A DNA stretch of 64,000 nucleotides, from NCBI RefSeq assembly GCF_022605725.1, contig NC_065551.1:22878001-22942000 (forward strand), in the 5' to 3' direction. The notes beneath the pieces are model-generated. The model did not search any database. It was not told the DNA's origin and was given only the letters and a program-made list of their open reading frames with translations. Of the stretch, positions 49,231-60,599 are shown piece after piece. Both the position numbers and the translations under genes were made by a program. Numbering within the stretch: position 1 is the stretch's first letter; each line of letters begins with the position of its first letter. Source of the stretch: Anthonomus grandis grandis. Lineage: Eukaryota; Arthropoda; Insecta; Coleoptera; Curculionidae.

Positions 49231-52200
49231 CTAAAACAAAAAAAAAGATTAATTATTCACGAATGTAAAAACGTGAAAATTTGTAGCTTTGCTCACGTAA
49301 CAGAAAACACATATTTAATCCCTACCAATTATTTGTGTTCAGAATGCAAAACTCCCTTTTAATTGTCGTTTAATCACTTCAAACGGTCCTATAATGCCGA
49401 ATTATTAACTAGCATTACAGACTAATCCCTATAGGAATGATCGCTCGTTTTAAACGCTAAGCTCCTTGATTTATGTCTCCTTCTATTACCATCTAAGATT
49501 TCTCTTCTTGTTTTTCATTTTCTTAATTTTACTTTCAGATTCTCTCGTAAATTGAATATTATTATTATTCCCAAAACGTTCTTACGGACTAGAGCTAGTT
49601 GAGTCTCGGCTCTAATAATAGAGCAGATTTATATCTTAGAGCCGCCTCAAGACCGTTTAATTTTATTTCTATTCGGGTAGTTTTAAAATGCTGCCCGCGT
49701 GCAATATCTAAATTTTGTTAAAAGGCGTTGTTGACTTAAGCAATTTAAGTTGCTTCTAGAATATCCCTATTAGATCGAATAAAGTTATTTTTTACTGAAT
49801 TACCTGGTTGATTGGATCAAAATAAGGGAGATAACGTAAAGGCTTATATATTATTCTTAATCGTGAATTTTAATCGTTTTACGACTTTATTCTAAAATTA
49901 TATTTTTGCCTGCATTCAGTTCAGGTAAAAGATATTACTCCCTTCGATCTAGAAATTATATAGAAAGCAATTAAGAAGTACTTTCAAGCTGTCAAGAGAC
50001 AAGATATAAAGGAGTTCTACGAGTATATAGATTGCTTAGAAATTCTGTTTCTTTGAAATTTTGAACCTAAAGATAATTATAGCTAAGCACAAATTTGCAT
50101 ACGACATAAAATAATATTCATTAGGCAAAAAGTTAAAAAAAATAAAATATTTTTTAGATGTTAAAATAAAATATTTTTTAGATGTCTGGAGGAAGTAAGT
50201 TGAATGAATTAATCAACCTACGATTAAAGATTGCCATATCCAGATGTATCTAAGTAACTTAAGTACCTTAAAAGGGATCTTAAATAAAAGATCACAATCT
50301 GCATTTTTTGTAAAAATTTTAATATATAAAGATTATATATTTTAATATCAATTAAGCTAAATATTAAATAACTAGTTTTAAAAAATTACGTATAATTGTA
50401 TTTTTTCTATATGGCATGTTAAAGTTGCTGTATATTTAAAGTTACCAATTTAAAAAAATGTGTACTATATACAACAAGGTTATGCATAAATAATCTATCC
50501 TATTTAAATAATTTACGCATTTTCATATTGTGTTTTATATTTTGAATTTTTCCTGTATTTATAAATTTAAATGAACATTTTTTTATGTAAACCTATGTAC
50601 ACTAAATGGATTTTTACTTAAGGCTTCTAAAAAATCCCGATTGTCTTAAAATAATATTTATTCTTTTATTCTACATCAGGAAGTTGAGAAAATTCACTTA
50701 TTACTATATTATGATTAAATCTTTACAGCACACAGGAAATTAAATATTTTATTAAAATTACTTACTGACTGCTTATGGTGAGGTGTTACCTGAATTAACT
50801 CCTTATAAAGTTTAAAGCTTATAAGTACTCTCATTATCCTAAATATACAACGGAGTAAGATAAAGAATTTGTGCATGTATATTAGAAACAAGACTCTATG
50901 AGAGGATTGTAATTTCAAAAATAAAATTTAATAGCTTAAAATAAACTTGTATAATACAGAAAATATGACAATTTTCAAAACTGAAATTAAATGGTGATTA
51001 CATCCGTTTATTTATTACAAAACCAAATTAAATATACAAAATTTTCCTTGCAAAATCCTTATAAAAAAATTAACTTAAACTAAAATATAACTTAAAATCT
51101 TAAAAAAAGTGTGAAATAAAAATAGCAAAGTCTATATTTTATTATTTAATTTTAATTTTAAATGTCACACAAAAAAAGCAAAAAACCTACGTATAATCAA
51201 CTATATTCCTCAGATAGATTCATTATTGTAGCTTAAACCACTGAAATTGCCCAATGTATTTTCCTCTTAATTATGTTATAAATAAAAAACATTAAAATCA
51301 TAGTATAAATAAATTAAGAGATAAATATGGAAAATGTGAATTACATCCAATTAAGTTATGCCTTATTATAAGATTACATTTTTCGTTAACTGGCCCTGGT
51401 AAAAGAAATAAATATTACTTAATACCAGTAAGTTAAAATGATATACCGTCTATTCTAGTCTAGCGCATTAAGATTTTTATGACCGCGCTTCACCACGCAT
51501 ATAAATGGAAATTTCATTACTAGCGGGGTTCCTTAATAAACAATGGAAAACCGTGAAACCCCAACAATGAGAATGTCATGAAAACAATACATGCGTTATC
51601 ATTTATTCATTTTCTACAAAGGATCGTTTTCGGTTTTATTGTATTCTAGGGCCGGCAAAAAGCTTTAAAAAAAAAGATGATTATTGTTGAGAGAGCGTTG
51701 AAAATTCCCCTTTGTTATCTATGCCGCTGTCATATCAAAAAGAAGTACTCCCTTTTTATTTAAATGGTTTAACTTACAAGAACGATTAAACTGTATAAGT
51801 CACTTAAATCTCCCTGGTATATAAACCGCAAATTAAACTGCAAATGGAACAGTAGCTGCAAGGGATGTCATCCACACCTTTCTATTACATTATCGCAGAA
51901 TCAAATTAGTTGTAGCAACACTGGTGCTACTGTTACCCCGAGAATATAGAGCCCTATTAAAGGGTAAAGTTTTGGGTGGTAATTGTGCTCGAATATTAGG
52001 AAGCGTATTGTAAAAACAAGTTTGTTTCGTCGATAATTTGATGCATAAAGTAAACTTTCGTTTATAAAGTTGAAACAAACATACAGTAAAAACAAAACTA
52101 ATTTTAATTTAGTAACTCGTATTTAGTTTGTTGCCCCTATTTCTCTTTATGCTAATAAAACAAACGTACTATTTTCCCCCTCAAGACTGCAGTAAGACAA

Positions 52201-53380
52201 AGATACCCATAACGACAGTTTTTATGGCAAAAAGTTTCTTCTATAGTACAGTGTCTGGAGCCATAGATACAGCTTTCTATCTCTTATTAGTATGTATTTT
52301 GGAAAATGACTAGCCGTTTAGATAAGTACTTATACTTATATCTTTTAACTTTAAAGTTTATAAAAACTGATTTTATATATTTTTTGCAAAAAAAATAATA
52401 AAGCCATATTAAATCTAGAGCCAATATAAAAGCTATTTATTTATAGCTTCAATTTAATACCATAGTCCCAAAGGATCAAATTAAACCGGCGTTGACCATT
52501 ATGTGTTGCTTCTTATATATAGAAAATAAGACAGTTATTTGGTCTGAAATATAATATACTAAGCTTTATATTTTTCGATTGGATGCCATTTTTATAAAAG
52601 GGAGATATATATTATATAAACTTTGAGAGGTCAACTAAAATGTTCAGTGGCTTAGATAAAATCTAAAAAACCCTTGTGAAATTACTAAGCTCCATATTTG
52701 AATCAAAAAGCATGATGTTTCATAAAGAAATATAAAATATTTTTATTTAAAAATTTCTTATAAAACATATTATTAAAATGAACTACCTATCGGCTAAATT
52801 TCGAGATATTTTTAGGAAATCAGGTCCAATTAAGTTATGCGTTTATTGCGGCATAACTTATATGCAAGAAATTATTAGTGTAAGCAATTAGAAAATGTCT
52901 ACCGTATCATTAAATAAAAAGTTTAAAAAATTCAATAGTTATAATATAGTTACAAAAGTTATAATAGTTATAATAGAAAATTTATTATATATTATCAATT
53001 TAAGTGCCTCACTATATTATTCTAAAATGTGTATGCTTTTCAATTAACTTTTACATTATTTAACACCTATGATTGTCCTCTTTTATTTTGTTCTCACGTG
53101 TTGTCAGTATTGGTATTTATGTTGTAGTTTTTTATTAATAATAAAACATACAGCGGTACAAAATTATAATATAGCCCTTTGAAAGCGTACAATGCATTAT
53201 CAAAATGCCACTAATTTAACTAACAAACCAAATTAAAAACGTCCCGAATTCTTTTTGCCTATTAACTTAAAAGCTTTTTGCCGAGAGACCGTCTGTGAGT
53301 TACCAACGAATAATTCTCATGATTTTACTTTAATTGCACCCTTGTTTTCTCATTACAACATTTTTAAAGGGTGCTTTAAA
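49231..53380. other. Upstream region of the DUF4758-like gene
   Basis: Should contain the promoter and at least one non-coding first exon. The patch 49380-49720 is less AT-rich than its surroundings. No TATA box, initiator or donor stands out enough to call. Confidence 0.35.
50139..50185. repeat. Two-copy tandem repeat, period 24
   Basis: AAAATAAAATATTTTTTAGA plus TGT occurs twice without mismatch (50139-50161 and 50163-50185). Confidence 0.85.
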
Positions 53381-53399
53381 ACGATGAAAACGTCTCGCG

Positions 53400-53830
53400 T
53401 TCTCTCGAGCGTTATTTCACTCCCATTTAAATACATATTTAAAAAAAGTAGACTGCGCCTTTTTTTTACTTTAAATATTATATAAAAAGTTTAATATGGT
53501 TCCAAGTTTTCTTTATTAATTTGCAAGTGCGATATTATTTATTTTACGATGTGACTTACCTTAATTTTGTTTAATATTAAAATAGTCTAAAAAAAGTCTA
53601 AACTAGGCAATATTGTTACAATGTTCGGTCTCTAATTTTATTAATAATGGAATAGTTTACCTAATAATATAAGGATTTGTGAGTTTATTTTAACTATTTT
53701 GTTTAATTAATGCATTTTAATATATTTTTCTATCAAATCTGGATGCGTTAGTAGTTTGTCTATATCACCGTTAATAATTTCTTACAAAAATATCTAAAGT
53801 TCGCATTTAATGTAAATATTTAAAAAAATT
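53400..53830. repeat. Partial copy of the 1-kb repeat unit
   Basis: Shares CTCCCATTTAAATA, ACTTTAAATATTATATAAAA, TTCTTTATTAATTT and GGATTTGT landmarks, in order, with the units at 56.9 and 57.9 kb. Confidence 0.65.
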
Positions 53831-54139
53831 GCATTTGATGATGATAAGACTCACTATACTTACAAGTTTAATGGTTTTATATATAAACAGTACTCTAAAA
53901 CCGTGAGCTTTATGATTTTTATTATATGGATTCATGTTTCTTTGTACGTGTAGTAGTTAAAATACCACAAGTAACTTTTACTACGTTTCTAACTTAAGAA
54001 AGGTAATGATAATTTTTTTGAGTAATTAACTTTGAGATTATAGGGTTTTAAAGAATTTTCTCGCAATACAAAGGCTTCATCGCCCATAAATACAAATAAT
54101 ATATGTACTTGATTAGAACCAACTTATTATATCTGATAT

Positions 54140-54905
54140 ATGTAGAGATTTATGAATCAGTTTGGGAAAAAAATCGCTATTTTCCAAGCGACCACCATCA
54201 GAAACACCACAAAATGAACATATCTCTAAACCTAAATAAGCTAGAGGTTTGAAATTTGTACCATAGACTTATCAAATAAAATTATTAAACACGTATTTAA
54301 GCGTTTTTTCTAAAAATATTTTAAGAATTGAAAAATTAGCATTGAAGTTTGAAAAATTTTTCTTTAAAAAATTGAAATCCCTGGAACAAAATGAATATAT
54401 CGATGAATCCAATAAAGCTAGAGATTTGAAGTTTGGATCATAAATTTGCTAATTAAAATCATTGCATAAATTTTAAAAATTGAGAAATTAGCTTTTGAGA
54501 CAAAATGAACATATCTGTGAATTTAAAAAAATTAGAGGTTTAAAATTTGTGGTTTTTAAATAAAATTATTAAACACATGTTTTAGCGTTTTTTCAAAAAA
54601 TATGTTAAAAATCGAAAAACTAGCCTGGAAGTTGGAAAAATCTCTTTAAAAAAAATTGAAATCCCTGGAACAAAATGAAGATATCTCTAAATCCAATAAA
54701 GCTACATATTTAAGTTTGAACTGAATAAATTGAAGTTTGAACCATCGATTTTTTAATTAAAATCATTGAACACCCATTTTAGCGTTTTTAATAAATTTTA
54801 AAAATTAAAAATTAGCCTTGGAGGTTGAAAAAATTTCTTAACAAAAATTAAATTCCTGGGACAAAATGAACGTATCTCTAAAACTAACAAAGCTAAATTT
54901 GTTCC
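54140..54905. repeat. Tandem repeats of about 120-190 bp, left block
   Basis: Each unit contains AAATCCCTGGAACAAAATGA, then ATATCT, AATAAAGCTAGAG, TTTGAAGTTTG, TAATTAAAATCATTG, TTTTAGCGTTTTT, and a GAAAAATTAGCCTTGGA-like end. At least four diverged copies (anchors near 54378, 54500, 54662 and 54853). The same units continue at 55785, on the other side of the fold-back element. Confidence 0.7.
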
Positions 54906-54915
54906 AATGACACCC

Positions 54916-55384
54916 GGGTGTCCCGAAATTACATCGCAATATTTTACCAGCCGCATCTTTGTCTAAAAATAAGACAAAAAGTCCATATACAGTATGGTTC
55001 AAAAGTGCATTTTTAAGTTACAGGGTGTTTTATGAATCATGTTAAAGATGGTTTTTTTGTTAATATATCCAGAATGCCTGGTTGTAATCTTTTGAAATTT
55101 TCAACATTTACTATTACTTATTTTACACGACCCTGTATACATTTTGGCAAAAATGGTTGCAATATCAGTTTTTAATAAAACCAATAGTAAATGTTGAAAA
55201 TTTCAAAAGATTACAACTAGGCGTTCTGGATATATTAACAAAAAACCATCTTTAACATGATTTATAAAATACCCTGTAACTTAAAAACGATGCACTTTTG
55301 AACCATACTGTATAAGCACTTTTTGTCTTATTTTTAGACAAAGATGCGGCTGGTAAAATATTGCGATGTAATTTCGGGACACCC
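54916..55384. mobile_element. Fold-back element, 200-bp inverted arms
   Basis: Arms 54916-55115 and 55183-55384 are inverted copies with only scattered mismatches, around a 67-bp centre. Outer ends read GGGTGTCCCG and CGGGACACCC. ACAGGGTGT-like sequence occurs both at the right terminus and inside each arm, near 55020 and 55273. There is no coding capacity. This fits a fold-back or miniature inverted-repeat DNA element. It sits between two blocks of the 120-190-bp repeat, which it seems to have split. Confidence 0.88.
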
Positions 55385-55466
55385 TGTATAGTACGTATCA
55401 AGTAATATAAACTCGTCATTAGCATTAACAATTACCACTAAAACAATGCTAAAGAATCCGTTATAG

Positions 55467-55780
55467 TTGTAATATTAGCCGCTGTTTGGTGGTTAAAGAA
55501 TGCTAATATCCTTGCAACTGGCAGCTCCTAGATATTTGGGGAATTTCCAGTTTTGTTCAAAACTCTTAGCTATTTTTTTCCTTTAAGTTTCTGGTGTTAA
55601 AAACTGCTATTAAATTAATAAAAAGAGTCTAAGAATTTATAATTTAATGCTTTTAGAGTTCCTTTTGCAAATACTTTCCGGTGTATAGTGTTTTACAAGT
55701 TTCTAAAAATTTTCAGTTTTCATTAAAATAACTACAATTTTTCAGTTTTTCAAAAAAGCATATTATCTCTCTATTTGGTA
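55467..55780. repeat. Duplicated segment, copy 1
   Basis: Starts GTTGTAATATTAGCCGCTGT plus TTGGTGGT and continues to AATTTCCAGTTTTGTTCAAA and CTACAATTTTTCAGTTTTTC. The same series recurs at 56349-56515. Confidence 0.75.
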
Positions 55781-55784
55781 TTGA

Positions 55785-56340
55785 AATTTGAAAAATTATT
55801 CCTTTAAAAAATTGAAATCCCTGGAACAAAATGAATATATCTATGACTCCAATAAAGCTAGGGATTAGAAGTTTGGACCATACATTGTCTAATTAAAATC
55901 ATTGCACATCTATATGAGTTTTTTAAATAAATTTTAAAAATTGACAAATTAGCCTTTGTTGTTAGAATTTGAAAACATTTCCTTAAGAAAAATTAAAATT
56001 TTTGGGACAAAATAAACATTAAAAAAGCTAGTGGTTTAAAATTTGTGTTATTCAAATAAAATTATTAAATATATGTTTTTTTTTTTTCAAAAAATATTTT
56101 TAAATTTTAAAAACTCGCCTTGGACGAGTTGGACAAATTTCCTTAAAAAAATTGAAATCCCTGGAACATTATGAAGATATCTCTTAATCCAATAAAGCTA
56201 GATTTGAGGTTTGAATCATCGATTCTCTAATTAAAATCATTGGACAAAATTTTGCCGTTTTTTTTTAATAAATCTTAAAAATTGGAAAATTAGCCTTGGA
56301 GTTTGAAAAAATTTCTCAACAAAAATGAAATTCCTGTAAA
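55785..56340. repeat. Tandem repeats of about 120-190 bp, right block
   Basis: Continues the unit of the left block, with anchors CCCTGGAACA near 55819, TTGGGACA near 56000, CCTGGAACA near 56159 and TTCCTGTAAAG near 56330. Copies differ by substitutions and small indels. Confidence 0.7.
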
Positions 56341-56348
56341 GTTGTAAA

Positions 56349-56515
56349 GTTGTAATATTAGCCGCTGTTTGGTGGTCAAATAATAGATATTTGGAAAATT
56401 TCCAGTTTTGTTCAAAATTCTTAACTATTTTTTTTCTTTCTAAAAATTTAAAGTTTTTAATAAAATAACTACAATTTTTCAGTTTTTCGAAAAAGCATAT
56501 TTTCTCTCTATTTTA
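56349..56515. repeat. Duplicated segment, copy 2
   Basis: A shortened copy of 55467-55780. It keeps the start (GCCGCTGTTTGGTGGT), the middle and the end, with internal sequence missing. Confidence 0.75.
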
Positions 56516-56885
56516 TATCTGCGTATAAAAAAAAATCATATTTTTGTAGTGCTCCATATTGCTGTTGTCAAGCAAAATAATAACACTCATTATATTTGTT
56601 TAGCCGTTCGCGTTTTAACAATATTTTCACCATTTTTCTAGTTTAAGCCAAATATTTGATTTTCCAACGTTTCAATTACCAGGTTAAAAAAGCCCCTCAG
56701 AGACTTCAATTGTCCTTTATGTTTGTGTTACCCAAAACATATATAATATTAAAATAAATTGACAGAAAAAAAAAATTAATTGACATATTTTTATTTTGTG
56801 TGCCTCCTTCATGATTCGTTCATATAAATGACGTATTTAAACAAGCAATAATAAACTGTGAAAAAATAAACTAGATATTAAAGGG
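56500..56885. repeat. Tandem 1-kb unit, partial copy
   Basis: Corresponds to the second half of the units that end at 57935 and 58955. Shared landmarks are TTTTCTCTCTATTTTATATC, CGTTTTAACAATATTTTCAC, AATATTTGATTTTCCAAC, TTACCAGGTTAAAAAA and AAACAAGCAATAATAAAC. Confidence 0.75.
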
Positions 56886-57935
56886 TTTTTTAAAAAGGTT
56901 AATAGGTTTCTCGAGCGATAATTTACTCACATTTAAATATACGAGTATAATGAAACTCATATAATGAAAACGTAAATGAACTGGTATAATGAAAAAATGC
57001 CTTTTTTACTTTAAATATTATATAAAAAGTTTTTACACTTTCAGGTTCACTTCATTAATTTTCAAGTTTATTATTATTTATTTTGTAATAATATTTACTT
57101 AAATTTTAGGTATTATTAATGCTATTTTAAATAATTTAATTAATCGATAATTTAAAGGGCCACAGGCATTAAATTTATTTTATGTACAATAGCTCTTTTG
57201 TCAAAATCATTATTAACGGAAATAAATCAACAGCCGCACCAAATTATGAAATTTAGATGTGGCATGCAGGTTTATTATAGCAAAACAAGGGAATAATGTA
57301 ACCACGTTACTCGTTCCCTTATTTCATTATAAATCGAATAGTATATTTAATAAAGTAGGGATTTGTTAAACTTTTCTATTTGGTTAATGTGTTTTACAAA
57401 TTTTGTTTGCCTATATGGCCATTAATAATTCCCTGTCAAAAAACTAGAGTTCTTATTTAGTACAAATATTTTTTTTATTAAACTAACTTTAGTGCCAAAA
57501 TCATTCAATTTTTTGAAAAAGCGTAGACACTCTATTTTCTCTCTATTTTATATCTGCATTTAAAAAAAAAAACATATTTTTTAAGTATTACATAATGCTA
57601 TGGTCAAACAAAATAATAACAATCATTATAATATTTGTTTAACCGCTAATGTTTTTAAAATGTTTCGACCCTTTTTCTAGTTTACACCAAATATTTGATT
57701 TTCCAACTTTGCAATTACCAAGTTAAAAAACACCCCTCGAGATTTTTCAATCAATTATCTTGTATGTTTATGTTTCCAAAAGCACTTATAAATTATAAAA
57801 GTAAATCGACAGGAAAAAAATTGATTGGCCTATTTTTGTTTTGTGTGCCCCAATGTATTTTAAATGATTCTTTTGTATTATTCGCGTGTTTAAGCAAGCA
57901 ATAATAAACGTAAAAAAAATAAATTAGATATAAAA
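56886..57935. repeat. Tandem 1-kb unit, full copy 1
   Basis: A unit of about 1050 bp in direct tandem with the next. It includes TTACTTTAAATATTATATAA, GGGCCACAGGCATT, AAATCAACAGCCGCACCAAA, AAACAAGGGAATAATGT and the AAGCAAGCAATAATAAACGT end. No open frame spans the unit. Confidence 0.82.
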
Positions 57936-58955
57936 GAGTTCTTAGTAATCAACACATCTTAGGTTTATTAAGCGATATTTTACTCCCATTTAAATAATAA
58001 ACTGCGAAATTACTTCAAACATCATATAAAAAGTTTTTTACATTTCCAGGTTCTCTTTATTAATCCTTCAATTTGATAAAATTTATTTTATGATATTATT
58101 TACTCAAATTTCAGATATTACTAAAATAGTATATCTCTAATTTAAAGGCCCAGAGGCATTTAGGAAATTTAATTTATCTTTAATAGCTCTTTTGTCAAAA
58201 TCATTATTAATGAAATTAAATCAACAGCCGCACCAAATTATTAAATTTAGATATGGCTTGCAGGTTTATTTTAGAGAAACAAGGGAATAATGTTACCATG
58301 TTATTCGTTCTCTAATTTCAATATTAATGGAACAGTTTATTTATTAACGTAGGGATTTGTTAAATAATTTAACCTTTTCTGTTTGGTTAATGTGTTTAAC
58401 AAATATTGTTATGAAGTCTGTGTGTGTTAATTATTTTGCTTATATGACCATTAATAATTCCTTTTCAAAAAATTCTAATTTAATGCAAAAATTTTCTTAT
58501 TAAACTAACTCTAGTGCCAGCATCAACAAAAGCATACACCTCCTATTTTCTCTATATCTTCTATCTGCATCTAAAAAAATCGTATTTTTTTAGTGGTACA
58601 TAAAGCTGTTGTCAGAGAAATTAATAACAATTATTATAATATTGGTTTAAGCGCTCGCGTTTTAACAATATTTCCACCATTTTTCTAGTTTACACCAAAT
58701 ATTTGGTTTTCCAACTTTTCCATTACCAGGTTAAAAAAGTACCCCCGCAGACTTTCCAATTAATTATCCTGTATGTTTATTTTTCCAAAAACACATTATG
58801 AATTATGAAAGTAAATCGACAGTAAAAAAAAATAATTGACGTATTTTTGTTTTGTGGGCCCCAATGTATTTTAAATGCTTTCAAATGTTCGTCCATATAA
58901 ACGATGTGTTTAAACAAGCAATAATAAACGTAAATAAAAAAAACATGAGGTATTA
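57936..58955. repeat. Tandem 1-kb unit, full copy 2
   Basis: A unit of about 1020 bp repeating the landmarks of the previous copy in the same order (AGGCCCAGAGGCATT, AAATCAACAGCCGCACCAAA, AAACAAGGGAATAATGT, AAACAAGCAATAATAAACGT). Confidence 0.82.
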
Positions 58956-60235
58956 AATGGAAGTTTCGTGTGAAATAATGTGGATAAATTCATTACCTTA
59001 ACGACTGCTTGCTGAACAAAATAATGAATAAAAATTAGATCAGTAAATATTTATGTCTATTAACTAAGTTTAAATATTTAATTTAAATAAATAGTTCAAA
59101 TATTAGCTATTTCATGTTATTAGTTATTTAAAAAAACTGAAACTTTGTAATCGTACTCTACTACTATATATATCATTTGAAAATTGTATTTTTATTATAT
59201 AAAATATTATAATTTATAACTATTGTTAACGTTTTCCTAGAATGAAATAAACATGTAGAATAAAAAAATAAAAAAAAAGCTTTTTTTGCATGGGATTTGT
59301 TAAAATAACTTTTCCCTTAATTTATTGCCAAATATTTATTCGAAATGATCTAAGGTAAAAACGATAGAAAAATAGATACATTTTTCTATCGTTTTTATAT
59401 ATTTACATAAATCGGATACCCGAGTTTCGTACTTTTTTTAAAACTATATCACGGCACCAAGACTATTTATAGTATTAAACCATTTACTAAAATTCAATAA
59501 TATAAATATAGTAGAATTATTGCTATAGTCAACAACTTGAAATGTATCATGAGCTTAAAATCATAAAAAGCCTTTAGATATTCCTTTTAGTACTTAATAT
59601 GAAGAAGCACGTTTCCAAATTTTTAGATATGGTGTCGATAATACTTAGTACTTACAGAATATAGTTAATTTTAATAATATACATAAGCTATTAGAGCCAG
59701 GGGATGTATTTGTCATTTTTACATATAAAACACTTTGCTGAGGCAAAATTTATTCTAAAATATAATAGTGAATATTATTTAAAAAGTATATATATTTTTG
59801 TTTAATCTTAATAAAGAAAAAAAAAATTATATTTAACATTACTCATTTTTTAAATTTTTTGACCCTTTCCATAGTGTTTGCTGCTTTCATTCCCTAAAAT
59901 TAAATTAAAATAACTTTTTGTAAGTGATTATAAGGTTAATACTATTTCTTAAATATTTATTAAAAAAATAAGAAAATATTGTTTTTTTCAAAACTAGTTT
60001 TACAAAGCAGTTATAAGTGTAATTGGAAATACAATAAATAAAAAAAGAGAATTAAAATACATGTTTAATTTGGGAAAGCAATTGCTTAAGACTTGTTAAG
60101 AGGATCCAAGTCCTGATTTTATACTTAATTTTAAAATAGGATTTTTTTCTAAATTTAAGAGGTCTAATATTGTTAATAATTTTTTGTCTAATATTTTGCG
60201 TTAACGACGTGTTCAATTTTGAACCCTCCTTTCTT
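58956..60235. other. Spacer without recognised gene
   Basis: AT-rich sequence. Apart from the 18-bp hairpin at 59356 nothing was recognised. Confidence 0.45.
59356..59397. repeat. Perfect hairpin, 18-bp arms and 6-nt loop
   Basis: TAAAAACGATAGAAAAAT (59356-59373) and its exact reverse complement (59380-59397) flank the loop AGATAC. Confidence 0.85.
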
Positions 60236-60241
60236 TTCAAG

Positions 60242-60318
60242 CTATCGGTGTGGCCTAGTGGTCAACGCAGCAAACGGCAACAATCTTGCTGCAAGGTTGT
60301 AGGTTCAAATCCCGATAG
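60242..60318 (+). ncRNA. tRNA-like sequence with A and B boxes
   Basis: A 77-nt block bounded by CTATCGG and its complement CCGATAG, like a tRNA acceptor stem. It contains TGGCCTAGTGG (60251-60261), a perfect RNA polymerase III A box, and GGTTCAAATCC (60302-60312), a B box with one mismatch. The anticodon region does not fold properly: GCAGCAA...TTGCTGC encloses a 12-nt loop, and the T-stem 3' strand is missing. It is therefore not a functional tRNA. A tRNA-derived SINE head or tRNA pseudogene fits best. Confidence 0.6.
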
Positions 60319-60535
60319 TTCCTTTTTACTTTTTTATTATTTTCTTGTATTCAAGTTCTATGTTATTGTTTTTTATATATTTGTGACGTCAGTTTTTTAA
60401 ACTTATATTTTACCGTTCAGTGTGTGTATATATTTGACCCAGTCGGGCGTGTTTTTAACCTTCTTGAGGTATACTTTTTTGTTTTACTTTAAGGTCTTTT
60501 TGTAATATTATTTGGTTTTATTTACATTATGTTTG

Positions 60536-60573
60536 GGTCTGATGATGCTCTTAGGAGCGAAACACGTGTCACC
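60536..60573 (+). ncRNA. Hammerhead ribozyme-like motif, type I
   Basis: CTGATGA (60539-60545) and GAAAC (60559-60563) are the two halves of the hammerhead core. Between them GCTC and GAGC pair around loop TTAG as stem II, after one extra T. After GAAA, stem III is tiny: A62-T69, C63-G68 and A64-T67, leaving GTC (60568-60570) as the cleavage triplet. Stem I pairs GGT before the core with ACC after the cleavage site. Very short stem III is typical of hammerheads in Penelope-like elements and retrozymes. The extra T and the two-nt stem III loop leave activity uncertain. Confidence 0.6.
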
Positions 60574-60599
60574 ACTCTAACAAATTAAATAATTTTTTT

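Noticed and set aside
53555..53565. AAG|GTAAGT on the minus strand as donor of a non-coding first exon
   Set aside because: The site is strong but lies inside the 1-kb repeat unit and no promoter-like context was seen.
60242..60318. Functional tRNA gene
   Set aside because: The A and B boxes are good, but the anticodon arm has a 12-nt loop and the T-stem cannot form together with the acceptor stem.
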